A DNA stretch of 64,000 nt from Centrapalus pauciflorus (taxonomy: Eukaryota > Streptophyta > Magnoliopsida > Asterales > Asteraceae). Below are positions 12,101 to 24,400 of the stretch, one piece after another. The stretch spans positions 62,001-126,000 of the forward strand of contig JAANYP010004335.1 in assembly GCA_020465985.1 (NCBI GenBank), given 5' to 3'. The position numbers and the translations under genes are program-made. The notes beneath the pieces are model-generated. The model had not been told where the DNA came from. It ran no database searches and saw only the letters and a list, made by a program, of their open reading frames with translations. Every line of letters starts with the position of its first letter. Positions within the stretch are counted from its first letter, which is position 1.

Positions 12101-12550
12101 CAACACACACTGATTTATATACTAATGCTAAGGCTGCTGCTATAAATCATCCACGCACTCCATAATACACTACATCACTCCGGGACTCTATAGTCTCGGA
12201 GTCCATATGCAACACACATCTACTACCTTAGTCTATTTCATCGTTGTTGCTGTCTTTTTTTTTCTTGTTGTTAGTCTGAGACTTGGCTTTGAGCTAAGTC
12301 TCGGAGTCTCTTATGAGCACAAACACACAAACACTTAACTGTTTTATGAAGTATGTATACGTATGTTTGGTGCTGCTGCTTTCTCTTCCTCATACTCAGA
12401 GACTTTAAACTCTCTGATTTTTTCTTTCTATACAATTACATATACAAATTGACAGCATTCAACTTTCTGTTTTAGATCTATTTTCCAGCAGCAAAAACAC
12501 ACTGATTTACTTGATTTTTATAAGCTGTTAGGGCTGCTGCTATTTCTTTT
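9131..12550. other. Uncharacterised region, possible interior of the CACTA element
   Basis: No known protein domain is seen. A locally duplicated, GC-richer block lies at 9420-9520 and 9620-9705; both copies contain catcgatttgttctgtcacg and gatttgctgcag. Repeated gattt-ctgcagg-ttttttcttt words at about 9800 and 10500 suggest a leader with introns or an internally duplicated non-coding segment. Short open stretches (for example 11064-11330) do not resemble anything I know. About 12180-12320 has repeated gtctcggagtc words. Confidence 0.35.
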
Positions 12551-15400
12551 ATTCATTTACGTGACAAAGTGAGCGATGGAAAAATTGATGTTTTTGAAGT
12601 GAGCAAGAGACAAACCGATATGGTTTTAGACGAAAGAGATCGATTTTTAGTGGCTGAGCAGTGCCTCATAAAGAAATAGATCAAACAAATATTTTCATCG
12701 TCATCAATTAGATTTTTTTTCCTTTTACATTCCATCCTTGTGTTCATCTTTTTTTTTTCATCTTCATCAATTTGATTTTTTTTTCCTTTTACCAGTTGAG
12801 GAATGGAAGAAAAACAAATCATCTCCTCATATAATCGATCTATATCTATCATTTGCGTAGATAAATCACGATTAGGGTTGTTTCCCCCTTTGTTATTGCT
12901 TAAATTGAGGTTGTTGTAGCCTTGAAGGTTGAGATTTGCAGGTTTGTAATAGATAGTTGGTATCATGATATTACTAACCTGGTGGATTTTTTGGACTTTA
13001 TGATTTAACGTTTTCATTAAAATTTATAATTGTTGAGTTTCATGCTTTGTTCTATGTTTTATATAGAAATATTACCCTTGGTTAAATTATAAGAAACTAA
13101 ATGTTTCAAAATTCGATTCGTGTCCTGCTGAAAGGAACAACCCGCTGAGGAAGGAGACCAAAACCCGATAAATGGTTTAAAATTTTGATTTACGAACCTT
13201 TATCATATATTTTTTCTTTTAGGCTGCAAGATTTTGTTATAGAAGTATGATGATATAAATTATTGATGGCAACAAGAAACAAAAAAATATGTCATCCAAG
13301 ATGCATGAGTTGGGCATTTGGGATGGTTACGATTTTGAATCCTATTATTGAATTATTCGAACAACCAATATATATTTAGAGCAAAACATAATTGGTTGTT
13401 TGCTAACTTTTGAAGTTCTTGAAAACTTATAATAGACTGGGAGTAACATGTTTTCTCTTGGACTATTTTTAGGATTTCTCATATTTTTTAACTAACTCTT
13501 ATTTGTGTTTGGATCTATATACATATGAAAAGGAGTATTGAAATACTTATTTGAAAATATTTCTCAAAAATGAAACTTACATTATTGACTTATAACTGTA
13601 TTAGAATTCAGCCAAATCCTGGAAATGATATAGGAATTGTGCAATAATGAAGCTATGACTTCTACTTATTGTGACGCTTCAAGACTTAAATTGTAAGTTA
13701 ATTTTTAACCCTTTTTGAATTCCTGTTTTTATGATTTTTTTAAGTTTCTGTTTTTCCAAAATCTGTTAGGCGTGAATTTATTGTCTTAGTTTCAGCCCTA
13801 AAATGCAAAATCAATCCATCGTAAATCGCAATTGTTATCGTATTCTTAAGCATTGTACATCCCGTATTAGTTTGATTGATAAATGGTTCATGTGGAAATC
13901 TGCTTCTCAGTGCAGTGCAGGTAACCCTCTTTATAATTGTATCATTCAATTGAAATGCTAAATAATTGAAAAGAACTATTTTAATTCCATTGTAATGACT
14001 AACTTCGAAGGTAAAATGCTTTAAAGAAATTTATGTCTTTAAACCAATGTTTCTTTCTTTCGCAGAAAGTGTGGATACTGTAAATTGGAATGTTCCTATG
14101 GCTACAATTTTCAGCAACTAACGCCCCCTCCATTCAGTGACGATGCTTACTATCCCAATATAGGTATCACATCTATTTTGTTCATCGGTTCTTGACGTGA
14201 TTCATTTTGTAGTCTTTTGACATTTTTGGACCTTTGATATCTACAACACCATTAAATGCTCCATTAACCATGTTAAATATGTTTACAATACCAAGATTTG
14301 TGCATATATGATACATGATATGGGTTAATATAATCTTTAAACTTATCACGAGCTTGTCATTGACAACTTTTACGACAATGATGTGCTATTTGTAAAAAAA
14401 GCCAGTCCCAAGCTTTGTGTTGCCAGTGGCTAGAGGCCCCAACAAGGCATTCATGTATTTACCTTTAGACCGTTGTTCTTTTGATGTTGATTAAACCTTC
14501 AAACTGCTGACCAAACCTAATCAGTTATTAAAACTAGCAAAGTCAATAAACAAATTATTTAGTTGGATGAAAACTCATTCAAGAACATTGATACATAGCA
14601 ATAATACTCAGTTGAGTCATGAAAATTCATATTCATCATAATTTATTATATTACACATGCTCCATTGATATGCAAGTTTTTTTTTAATTCATCACCATTA
14701 CTCTTTATTGTTAAATCTTAATGAGAAAATATGTAAACTATGCTTATATAAAACATCAAAAATAATACCCTTGAACTTTTAATAGATACTTATTATCTAT
14801 TGACTCTGAAAACTTCATACATCTCTAACACCAACAAAACATTTATCGTCATAACAACAACAAATCCACAAAAACAAGAACAACTAAAATAGACATTTTA
14901 ATATGACACTTGAATTGAATTGTTTAACAACAATTTAACACCCAAAAAAAAAAGGAAATAGATCATTGTGGATTTAGTTTCTTTATATACAGTTGTAAAA
15001 ATTGATAAAAAAAACAAAAAGTGAGTCAAGAATTTACAAGGATTAAACTTTCTTAATATTCTAATAACAAGATTCTAATATAGTAAATATGACCAAAATA
15101 AACAATAATCGAACAATATATTAATTGGTTTTACTTACAATCTTATAATAAACTACATGATGTACTAGGATATGCCTAAGCAATGGATATCAACTTTAAA
15201 TTGAGCTATACATATTATCATTTTACTTCTAAATTTAAATAATGATTAATGATATTGAGTAGATATAGAAATAGAAATAAGTTGAGTATATAATTAAATC
15301 TTAAAGAAAAAATGAAACTATAAATCTAATGACATACTGTAGATTGAGCTGAATTAAACTTTATGATCACTGATAATTCCTTTAGTTGGTACATTAACTA
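12551..15400. other. Uncharacterised AT-rich region with one exon-like segment
   Basis: No recognisable gene. At 14067-14161 a short open frame (KCGYCKLECSYGYNFQQL, then TPPPFSDDAYYPN) lies between a good acceptor (ttctttctttcgcag) and a GT donor, and a second open stretch ends at a donor near 13929. They could be exons of a decayed or captured gene, but I cannot name a family. A minus-strand open frame at 12553-13017 is low-complexity and unconvincing. Confidence 0.3.
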
Positions 15401-17530
15401 ACCTTGGAGATATTCCCACCTGAAAGAACCCCCATATGTACTCCAATCCATGTGTCTTCGCATAATCCTACAAAACCAAAACATTTCTCAGATTGTTTCC
15501 ACTTCCACACCCTTTGTTTCTTCATTCTTTACCAAAATCATACCTTAAAGGCACCAACACCTTGCCTTCTGTCACAACCAAAATGTGCCAATTCACCACA
15601 TATCCCACAGTTCACCCAATCCCTGGTTGCGCTACTGTTGTTCATTAACACAATATTACATCAGCAGCTGCCGCTCTACCTCACTGCGGCACTTAGAACA
15701 CGCGTCTTCTTGGTGCTTTCATGTTGACGTGTTGCTTAAGGTTCGAGAAGCGGATTTTATGCATCTGTTATCTCTATTCAACCAGGCGGGTATCCATTTT
15801 TCTTGAATTACTTGCAAATGTTAGTTGCTATACGTAGCTTTTAAAACGCTATTCATACGTTTAATCATTTATAGTGCTTTTTTCTTTTTAAAAAAAACTT
15901 AATTTTTGCAAATTAGTTTAATTTGTGGGTGAAGGTCACTTCTCAAGGATAGGCACTAGATTGATCTTAAAAACTAAAAACTATAATTGAAATAACTTCA
16001 ACTGGGGGGTTCTTTCAGGTTGGCAATCCTCCTAGGTTAAAAGATTGTTTGTGATCGGATTCGATTTCTCGCACTAAAATTCAGCGTCCTCTGTTTTGTT
16101 TTCCGTCGTATGAGAGGTGATTAGGACGATTCAACAGGTATGGGTGCTTATTTGCATCAAAGCCACTGTCGGGTTAACGGTCTGCATCTGCTGCACCTTC
16201 TCCTTCATCATCCGCCTCCCCATCAACTTCATATCATCACGATAGTGTTAATTTATGTTTTCCATTATTACTCGGATTTTAATTATAATTTGTGTCCACC
16301 AAGAATATTTGGTGCAGAATGTGATATTGATTGATTACCATAATTGTGTGAATTTAATGAATTATCTGATAAAATTTATTTTCGTGATGCATGGACGGCA
16401 TGGTCAATGCTATTATTTGTGTAGCTATACTTTTTTCAGGTTTTTAAGGATTCACATGTTCATCCAAAAGGTAACATTACCTTTCAACTTCATAACTTTT
16501 TAATGGCTTTATATTCCTTTGTTATGTGTGGTGAGTAGCATGCATTTCTCTGTTCCATTTGAAAGATAATGACATATGCCCAGCAGGAAGTTTGCTTCAA
16601 CGGTTGAAGTTGAACTACCCATATGGCCATATGCAAGTATGTGCACCTTCTTATGGAAGTAAAACCAATAATCTTGAAAATTTCAGCCATTACTGATGCT
16701 CTGATAATATGTATGTTCTGTAATTCAGGTTTTTTACTATGGCAATTTTTCTTTGTACATACAATCTCAAACTTGAACGAAATTATCTCCATTCAAATTC
16801 AGTAAAAACCACATGAAGGAATTGTTATGCAAGTAGGAAGAAAGCTTTTACAGGTAAAGAATACAGCATGTTTATTCACTTTATGTAACCGTGGTGATTC
16901 ACTTAGTATTTCTACCAAACTTATTTGGTTGTTCAAATAGCACATTCTATCTATATTAAAGAACTACTTTACCTGAATTATCTTTATGAAGCATTTATAG
17001 TTACTTCTATAATTGTTGTCTTTAAAATAATTGTTTTGATCCTTAAATAATTTCTTTGGGCAACTTATCTAATTGTGGTTCTAGGTATAGTTGACTACAG
17101 AGTATAAATTTGTTTATATGACCATATGCATCCATTGCAAGTGAGACAGTTTACTGGAAGGTAATGAGGGTATGGAGAGTCTTGAGATTTGAACCTTTCT
17201 TGGTTGGGGAATGGCAGCTATTTACATAGGTGGACGTCTTCCACAAAAAATTTTAAATGTAAGAATCCTCTGTCATGAGAATTACATATAATTGTACAAA
17301 CTAAAACCCAGAAAAAGCACCTTTGTTTTTCCCTGTCAATTTGGCAGAAAGTTTATTCTTGTATTTAAATTTACTTTTGATGTATCTCATAACATATAAA
17401 CCACTAATATTGTTTTGATAACAATGGAACATCCAACATGCCTACGTTTCGTATGTACGCTATGTATTTTACTTGCCATGTCCTAAACAACCAATTCTAT
17501 GCTTGCTTTTCAAAATGTGTGTTGTTATAG
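15401..17530. other. Uncharacterised region upstream of a Helitron-like end
   Basis: Short open frames around 15404-15806 and 16140-16334 are rich in His, Pro, Ser and Leu and lack recognisable domains. A candidate Helitron 5' end (TCTATCTATATTAAAGAAC) occurs near 16946, which would give a ~0.6-kb non-autonomous element with the 3' end at 17560, but this pairing is speculative. Confidence 0.3.
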
Positions 17531-17560
17531 CCGCCGCAACGCGCGGGCCTACTACCTCGT
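17531..17560 (+). mobile_element. Helitron-like 3' terminus
   Basis: CCGCCGCAACGCGCGGGC can form a short GC-rich hairpin and is followed after a few bases by CTCGT. Plant Helitrons end with such a hairpin about 10 bp before CTRRT; here the last motif has one mismatch to CTRRT. No 5' end was confirmed. Confidence 0.42.
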
Positions 17561-19095
17561 TATATACAAACTTAAAGTTTGAATAAATAGTCAAATATGC
17601 CTGTGCCTGTGCCTTTCCTTCTCCCTGTATATACCTTCATTTCATCTCACGTAATTTGCTCCGCCCCTGTCTATAGCTGCAATTAGCCTCCGCCACTGCT
17701 GCCGCTTGGCATCACTTCGCCTCTGCCATCGCCGGGTTGCGATCCGCCTTCACCTCCGCCCTCATAGGGTTGCACTCCGCCTTCGCCTCCGCTCCTGCTG
17801 CGCATCCAAAACTCCGTTTCCAGCCCTAAGTTTGAGATTTTTATATCAGGTTTGATTTATTGGTTTCTTGCTGTTTAGCATTTGATTTTCTAGGGTTTTT
17901 TCTTCTTATTCTTCTAAACACATATGCTTTCGATCCCTCAACCTCATATGCTCGAGATTTGCTGCTTGACCTAAACAGGTATAAAATTTCTTTCATACTC
18001 AAATTAACAGAAGTATTCTGTTAATGTGTTGAAGATAAAAAATAGTCAAATTAACATAGTTATTCTGCTTGACCTAGCAGCGACAAATATCATGGGATAG
18101 ATATTTGTTTAAGATTAAAGTTTATTGACCTTCAATTCCCATTATTCTTATTCAGATGACATCTCTTTTGCAATTGCAAATTTTTTTTTTTTCTTTCAAA
18201 TTGGTGACTTTTTACCATATACTTCAAATAACCGTATCGCTTGGTAATTCTGGCATAACTAGCTTGGCTTTCTTAAATTTTGTAGATGTAAACATACATA
18301 TAACCTACGTTCCCCACTGCCAACAAAGTTGGTGGGTCCAGTAGTAAGTAGGGCTTCAAATTGCAAACAAGTTTTTGATGTATCTATAATCATTATGTTT
18401 GATAACTAAACTCATTTTTTGAGGTACATTTTTGACATTTGGCTTGAACTTGAACTCCATAAAAGATTGACTCGATATAATTAGAGTTCCATAAAAGCTA
18501 GGATCCGTTCAAGAGTCTCATACATACATATATAGCTCAAAAAAACTCAATAAGAACTCAAGCCATGTCATGAAAGCTCTAGCTCGACTTGTTATATTAT
18601 TTGAACTTGGTTTTTGGGATCATGTTCAGCTCGACTCAATCAAGTCAAGACATTTGCAACCCTAGTAGTAAGCTTGAGGTTTAGATCTCCAAGATGTTGC
18701 TCTTGTAGAATTTTTTCGACAGACTTTCCAAAACAGTTGCTACAATTGCCAATTTTTATGCGCTCAAAGGGTTTAGAGTAACATTTTCACAGATAGCTTC
18801 ACTTCAGTTTCCTCCTTAGTCCCAACCATTTGAGCGCATTGACATTGGTAATTGGAACAACTACTAGCAAACTGTATGAAAAAATTAGCAAGGGGAAAAT
18901 GTTGTGGGAAGCAATGGGTTGATGATCACAATTAGGTGGTGCTTGGGATCAACTATTAACTGTTAGAAAACATGTTTTGAAAACCACGTCTTGCAAAAAT
19001 AAAACCAACGGCACTTTTCCAAAATCACATATTCTAAAGTAAACAATAAGCAGCGAGGTGTCGATATTCTCATCTCTAGGGGTGTAAATTGAACA
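17561..19095. other. Intergenic region with a GC-rich leader-like patch
   Basis: About 17640-17825 is rich in cctccgcc/cttcgcctccgc words and is followed by ccctaagtttgag and a T-rich, intron-like stretch. This resembles a plant 5' untranslated leader or a captured promoter, but no coding exon follows. About 18430-18660 is CTCGA/GCTC-rich, like 7320-7480. Confidence 0.35.
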
Positions 19096-19100
19096 CCAAT

Positions 19101-21217
19101 TGTAACATCCTGATGTTAAATTTATTGTATTTGAGGTTTAATTAGATGAATTTATAAATTAATGTAATATTAAGTTGAATTATGAAAGTTGGTTGCATTA
19201 TATGGAAATTTAGAATTCTAAAATTATTAAGTGAAAATAATTATTAAATTATTAAGGAAAATAAAATAAAGATAGAATTCTTTATTTTATAAAATCAGTA
19301 TTTTAATGGAACCGGATAAGTTGAAGGGTTGAATGTGTCAAAAGTCGGAAATTTGGAATAAAAGGGGGAAAAATAGTTTATTTCAACTCATTTGAAATTA
19401 TTCCCTCTCTCTCTCTAAAACCTCTATCTCTCGGCTCTCTCTCTCTCTAAGATTAAAGATCATCAAAGTTTGGATTTGGAAGCTAGAAATCTGGATTAAA
19501 GTTGTTTGGGAGGAACTATATCGTCTACAATCATCAAATTAAGGTAAACAATCTTTAAAATTCGAATTTAGAAGCATTCTTTGTTCGGTTTTGTTAAAAT
19601 CCGAAACTCAGATTCGGAATTCAAACGTGGGTGCATGTATGATATTGTTGTGGATTTGTTCAAATCGAGTGTATAAGATATTATGTACAAAATTTCAGTT
19701 TCAGATTTGAACTATAAGTATGATTTTTGGAGAATTGTGTGTGTTTTTAGTGTGTGTGTCGATGAATGATGAAAAAGTAGTCAAAAAGTGTTTAATTGGC
19801 ATAGAAATGTGTTAATTTTAGTGTTAAAAGTGTTGGAAATACATGAATGATAGTTGGTGTAAGTTATTTCACGTATTGAACAAGTACAAAAATGACTTGG
19901 ATTAAATCTGGAAAATATCAAGACTGCACTTTTATGAACTCGGATGTCCGAATTCGGATCTGGCAGGAACTCGGATCTAGACCGAATTCGGACAAGATCC
20001 GAAATGTTGATGTCCAAAATAGCAAAACATTTCTAAGTAAGTAAACTCGGTTCAGGAACCGAATTCGGATGGTGGTCCGAATTCGATGAAGGACCGAACT
20101 GGCTATGGTCCGAATTTGGGACAAGTGTGGTACGAACTCGATGTGGTCCGAAGTTGTTATGAGGTCCGAATTAGGATCTATTGGGAACCGAATTGGGGGT
20201 CCGAATTCGGGTGGGGTCCGAATTCGGACATGGATCCGAATTAGGGTCGAAATTTTTGCAAAACTTATAAAAATTTGGTTTTTATGGAATCAAACAGTTA
20301 TTGACACGATGTGTTGTTACAACTGACTAACAGGTCCCTTGTGGTGTTGTTTAACCCACAGTGGGGTACTTTGTGGATCCGGTTGAAAGCCCGAGGAGAA
20401 ATAAAATTGATTAAAGATTAATAACGCACCCAGTGTGAGTACAGTAGATTTCGCATGATTATATCTGTTTTATGTTAAGCTTTGCCTGCTGAGACCTGTT
20501 GTTTCATTTGTTTGGTTGGAATTCTACTAACTTGCGTAGATTTAGATGCACATTCTTTCTTGTTGCATGTCCGTTCGATTGTTGTGCATCTAGTGATGGA
20601 CCGGTGGGTCGCATCGATAACTCTGATGTTACTGTGCTATATGACGCTGGAGCTGATCCCTCCAGGTCCGGTAGGCAGTATGTCATCCCCGATCGTACGT
20701 TTGTCTCAGATGGTATGTGTAAATGCCGAGCTTTGGGCTCGAAGGGGCTGCGGCTCTGGTCCGTACTTGGTGTACGAAGAGAGTATACGACGTTTGTCGT
20801 CGGGGTTACTCTTGGGCTTCATAAAGATTTATAATGTGCGCAATCTATGTATTCACTAAGCATTCGCTTACGTTTTAGTTGTTGTAATTTTTACAGGAAA
20901 AGGAAAATCAGCTGCGGGACCATCTAGCTAGGTTGTTGTTTGAAGTGAATTGAAGACTCAGTTGCTTACTTGGTAACTTATTGCTGGGGTTAATGTTGTA
21001 ATAAATTTGGGATTTATGTAATGCATTTGAAGTTGGTAGACATAGACATGTAACCTTTGTAGCACCATAGGGTGATTTGAAACCATTGTAATAATTTATT
21101 TTGTACTTTAATTGCTTCCGCACTTTAATTAAGTAGCCAGATCATTATGTAATTTATGTATTGGTAATTAATCCTGGGTGTCTTGATAATGGTGGTTGTT
21201 GTGGCAAGGGTGCCACA
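19101..21217 (+). repeat. 5' LTR of the chromovirus
   Basis: It begins TGTAACATCC and carries (CT)n patches at about 19393-19450. About 19930-20240 holds a dense cluster of TCCGAATTCGGA-like palindromes (around 13 copies or near copies). The GC-richer stretch 20560-20800 contains open frames present in both LTRs, which I regard as fortuitous. Confidence 0.96.
19930..20240. repeat. Cluster of TCCGAATTCGGA palindromes in the 5' LTR
   Basis: About 13 motifs of the form (T/A)CCGAATTCGG or one-to-three-base variants occur in 310 bp. The same cluster occurs in the 3' LTR at about 26862-27172 and in a diverged LTR at about 41785-41900 on the other strand. Confidence 0.85.
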
Positions 21218-21222
21218 CGAGA

Positions 21223-21234
21223 TGGTATCAGAGC
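21223..21234 (+). promoter_or_regulatory. Primer-binding site (initiator Met-tRNA)
   Basis: TGGTATCAGAGC, five bases after the 5' LTR, is complementary to the 3' end of plant initiator tRNA-Met and primes minus-strand DNA synthesis. Confidence 0.95.
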
Positions 21235-21435
21235 AGTAGTTTGAGATTCAAGTGTCCGTGAGGTCTTGATCTCAAACATTAGGTGATGATATGTAGTGAT
21301 GTTAAGTAATGATCTGAACTAAGATAAGTTACGATCTAGTAATTATAGGGATTGACTATTATACGGGACAAATGAATGGTGTCTTTAAATTTATGACATG
21401 TTGCTAAATAAGTTATATGTTTCGTATTTCAGAAC

Positions 21436-24400
21436 ATGTCTGGAGGAGGAATGACACCTGAAGAGACGAGAGAAATGATGCTAGCCATGATGGCTGAGCA
21501 AAGAGAGATGATTCAAGAGCAGTTTCGGGCTCGAGATGAGGCCGAAACTAAGCGAAGGGAAGATAAAAGGAAGAACAAAGAAAAAGAAAGAGAGGGAATT
21601 AATGAGGAACAAGATGACAACACTGGGTCATCTAATAAGCCCAGGGGTTGTCGGTTTAAGGATTTTAAAGGAAATGGAGCTGTAGAGTTTAATGGTTTAG
21701 GGGATGCTGTTGCTGCACTGGAATGGATAACAGCAACTGAGCGAACATTCCGAATCAGCGACTGTGCTGAGAAGGATATGGTTCGTTATGCAACTGCTAT
21801 GTTCACGAATGATGCAATCATGTGGTGGAATGTCATGGTGAACGCTTTGACATTAGAGAAAGTTTCGGTTATGAAGTGGGCTGAGTTCACGGACTTATTC
21901 ACTCAGCAATACTGTCCGATTGATGAGCGTCGGAGATTAGAGGCAAGGTTTATGGCGCTGGTACAGGGGACGAAGACGGTGTCCCAATATGCTGTGGAGT
22001 TCACGAGGTTAAGTCTGTTCGCACCTCATCAGGTGGACACTGAAGAAAGGAAAGTGACCAGGTTCGAGGCTGGTCTTGACATTGAGATTAGGAGGGTCAT
22101 GAGCAATGTTCGTTACCCTACATTTGCTGGCTTACTTGAGGCTGCCAGAAATGTAGAGCAGATTTTGATTATGTCGGGATACTCTGTTGGGTCTGCTGCT
22201 GCTTACACCAATCCAACACAGCCGTCACCGCCAAAGCGCCAAAGGGAGGGAGGATATTCTGGTTCTTCCCGGTCTTCACAATACTCACCTCAACAATCTT
22301 ATCGCCGTCAATCTAGTTCCTCTGGTCGTGCTCGTGCTTATTCCATCAACACCGAGCCACAATACTGCAATAAATGTCATCTGGAGCATTTTGGCAAGTG
22401 CCCTAACGGACGTGCTTGCTTCTGCTGTGGGGAACTGGGACATTTTCAGAATGATTGCCCAAGGAAGGGTGATGCTTGCTATAAGTGTGGAGTGTGGGGC
22501 CACTATAGCAGAAACTGTAGGAAGAATGCTCCAGCAGCTGCTGCTCCATCATCAACACGATCTTCTGGAGGTTCAAGCGGTGGTTCAGTTAACCGAGGTC
22601 GGGGTCAGTCACAAAGGACACCGGCTCGTGCCTTTCAAATCACTGCAGAGGAAGCAAGGGAAAACCCAGAGGTGGTCACGGGTATGTTTGTTGTAAATTC
22701 TTTGCCTGCACGAGTTCTATTTGATTCGGGTGCCAACCGTTCATTCGTGTCTACTACTTTTGCACAAAGAATTGTCATGCCACTGTCTAAGTTGTCTGCT
22801 ATACTTGATATTGAAACTGCTAGCAATACTTTAGTTAAGGTAGATCATGTATACCGAAATTGCACGTTAGTAATTGAAGATGTAGTCTTCAATTTAGATC
22901 TGATTCCGATAGAATTCAGCGAGTTTGATGTGATAGTCGGGATGGACTGGTTGATCGAGAATGAAGCCCATATAGTGTGTAAGAGCCGAATGATAAAGAT
23001 AACTACCCCGGAGGTGCGTGAGATATGTATATATGGGGATAGGAGAAGCGGGGATCTGTGTTTGCTGACTATTGCAAAAGCTCGAAAGCTTGTTGCAAAG
23101 GGATGTGATGCCTACTTAGCATATGCGATTGATGCTAAGGCAGAGAAGAGAACGTTGGCCGATGTGCCGGTTGTTTCACAATTCCCGGATGTGTTTCCGG
23201 AAGACTTGTCTGGCGTGCCGCCTGAGAGACAAGTTGAGTTTCAAATTGATCTGATCCCTGGAGCTGCACCGGTAGCTCGTTCTCCTTATCGCCTCGCCCC
23301 AACTGAGATGAAAGAGATGATGACACAGCTGCAAGAATTGTTGGACAAGGGCTTCATTCGGCCGAGTTCATCGCCGTGGGGAGCTCCGGTACTGTTTGTA
23401 AAGAAGAAGGATGGCACGATGAGGATGTGCATAGATTACCGGGAGCTGAATAAGTTGACTATTAAGAACAAATATCCGTTGCCACGGATAGATGACTTGT
23501 TTGACCAGTTACACGGGGCCTGTGTCTTTTCTAAGATCGACTTAAGGTCGGGGTACCATCAGTTGAAGGTACGAGAAGAAGATGTGCCAAAGACAACATT
23601 CAGGACTCGGTATGGCCATTACGAGTTTCTGGTAATGCCTTTTGGATTAACCAACGCCCCAGCTGTCTTTATGGACTTGATGAATAGGGTTTGTAGACCG
23701 ATGTTGGATAAATCGGTAATTGTGTTTATCGATGATATTTTAGTATATTCTAAGTCTGAAGCAGAACATGCTGAACATCTGAGAGAACTGTTGGAGTTGT
23801 TAAGAAAAGAAAGGTTGTACGCCAAGTTCTCAAAGTGCGAGTTTTGGCTACAACAGATACAGTTTCTAGGACATGTTATATCTGGAGCTGGGATTTCGGT
23901 TGATCCAACTAAAGTTGAGGCTATAAGAAATTGGGAATCGCCACAATCAGCTACGGAAATCAGGAGTTTTCTTGGGTTGGCAGGATATTATAGGAGGTTT
24001 ATAAAGAACTTTTCAAAGATTGCAGTTCCGCTGACGGCATTAACGAAGAAGAATGCGCCTTTTGTTTGGGAGACCGTGCAGCAAGAGGCATTTGATGTTT
24101 TGAAGAAAACTTTGAGTGAAGCGCCGATACTTGCCTTACCTGAGGGCAATGATGACTTTGTGGTGTATACCGATGCTTCAAGGTTAGGGTTAGGCGCTGT
24201 ACTGATGCAGCGCGGGAAAGTAATTGCATATGCTTCAAGGCAGTTGAAGCAGCATGAGAAAAATTATTCGACTCATGACCTCGAGTTGACTGCAGTAACA
24301 TTCGCATTAAAGTTATGGAGGCATTATCTCTACGGGACTAAGTCCCAATTATACACGGACCATAAGAGTTTAAAGTACATTTTTAGCCAGAAGGAACTCA

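Noticed and set aside
12553..13017. A 154-codon minus-strand frame
   Set aside because: Lys/Asn/Asp-rich low complexity over T-rich sequence with no domain.
20482..20859. Open frames of 125 and 111 codons
   Set aside because: They lie inside the chromovirus LTR, recur identically in the other LTR, overlap in two frames and match no known protein; treated as LTR sequence.
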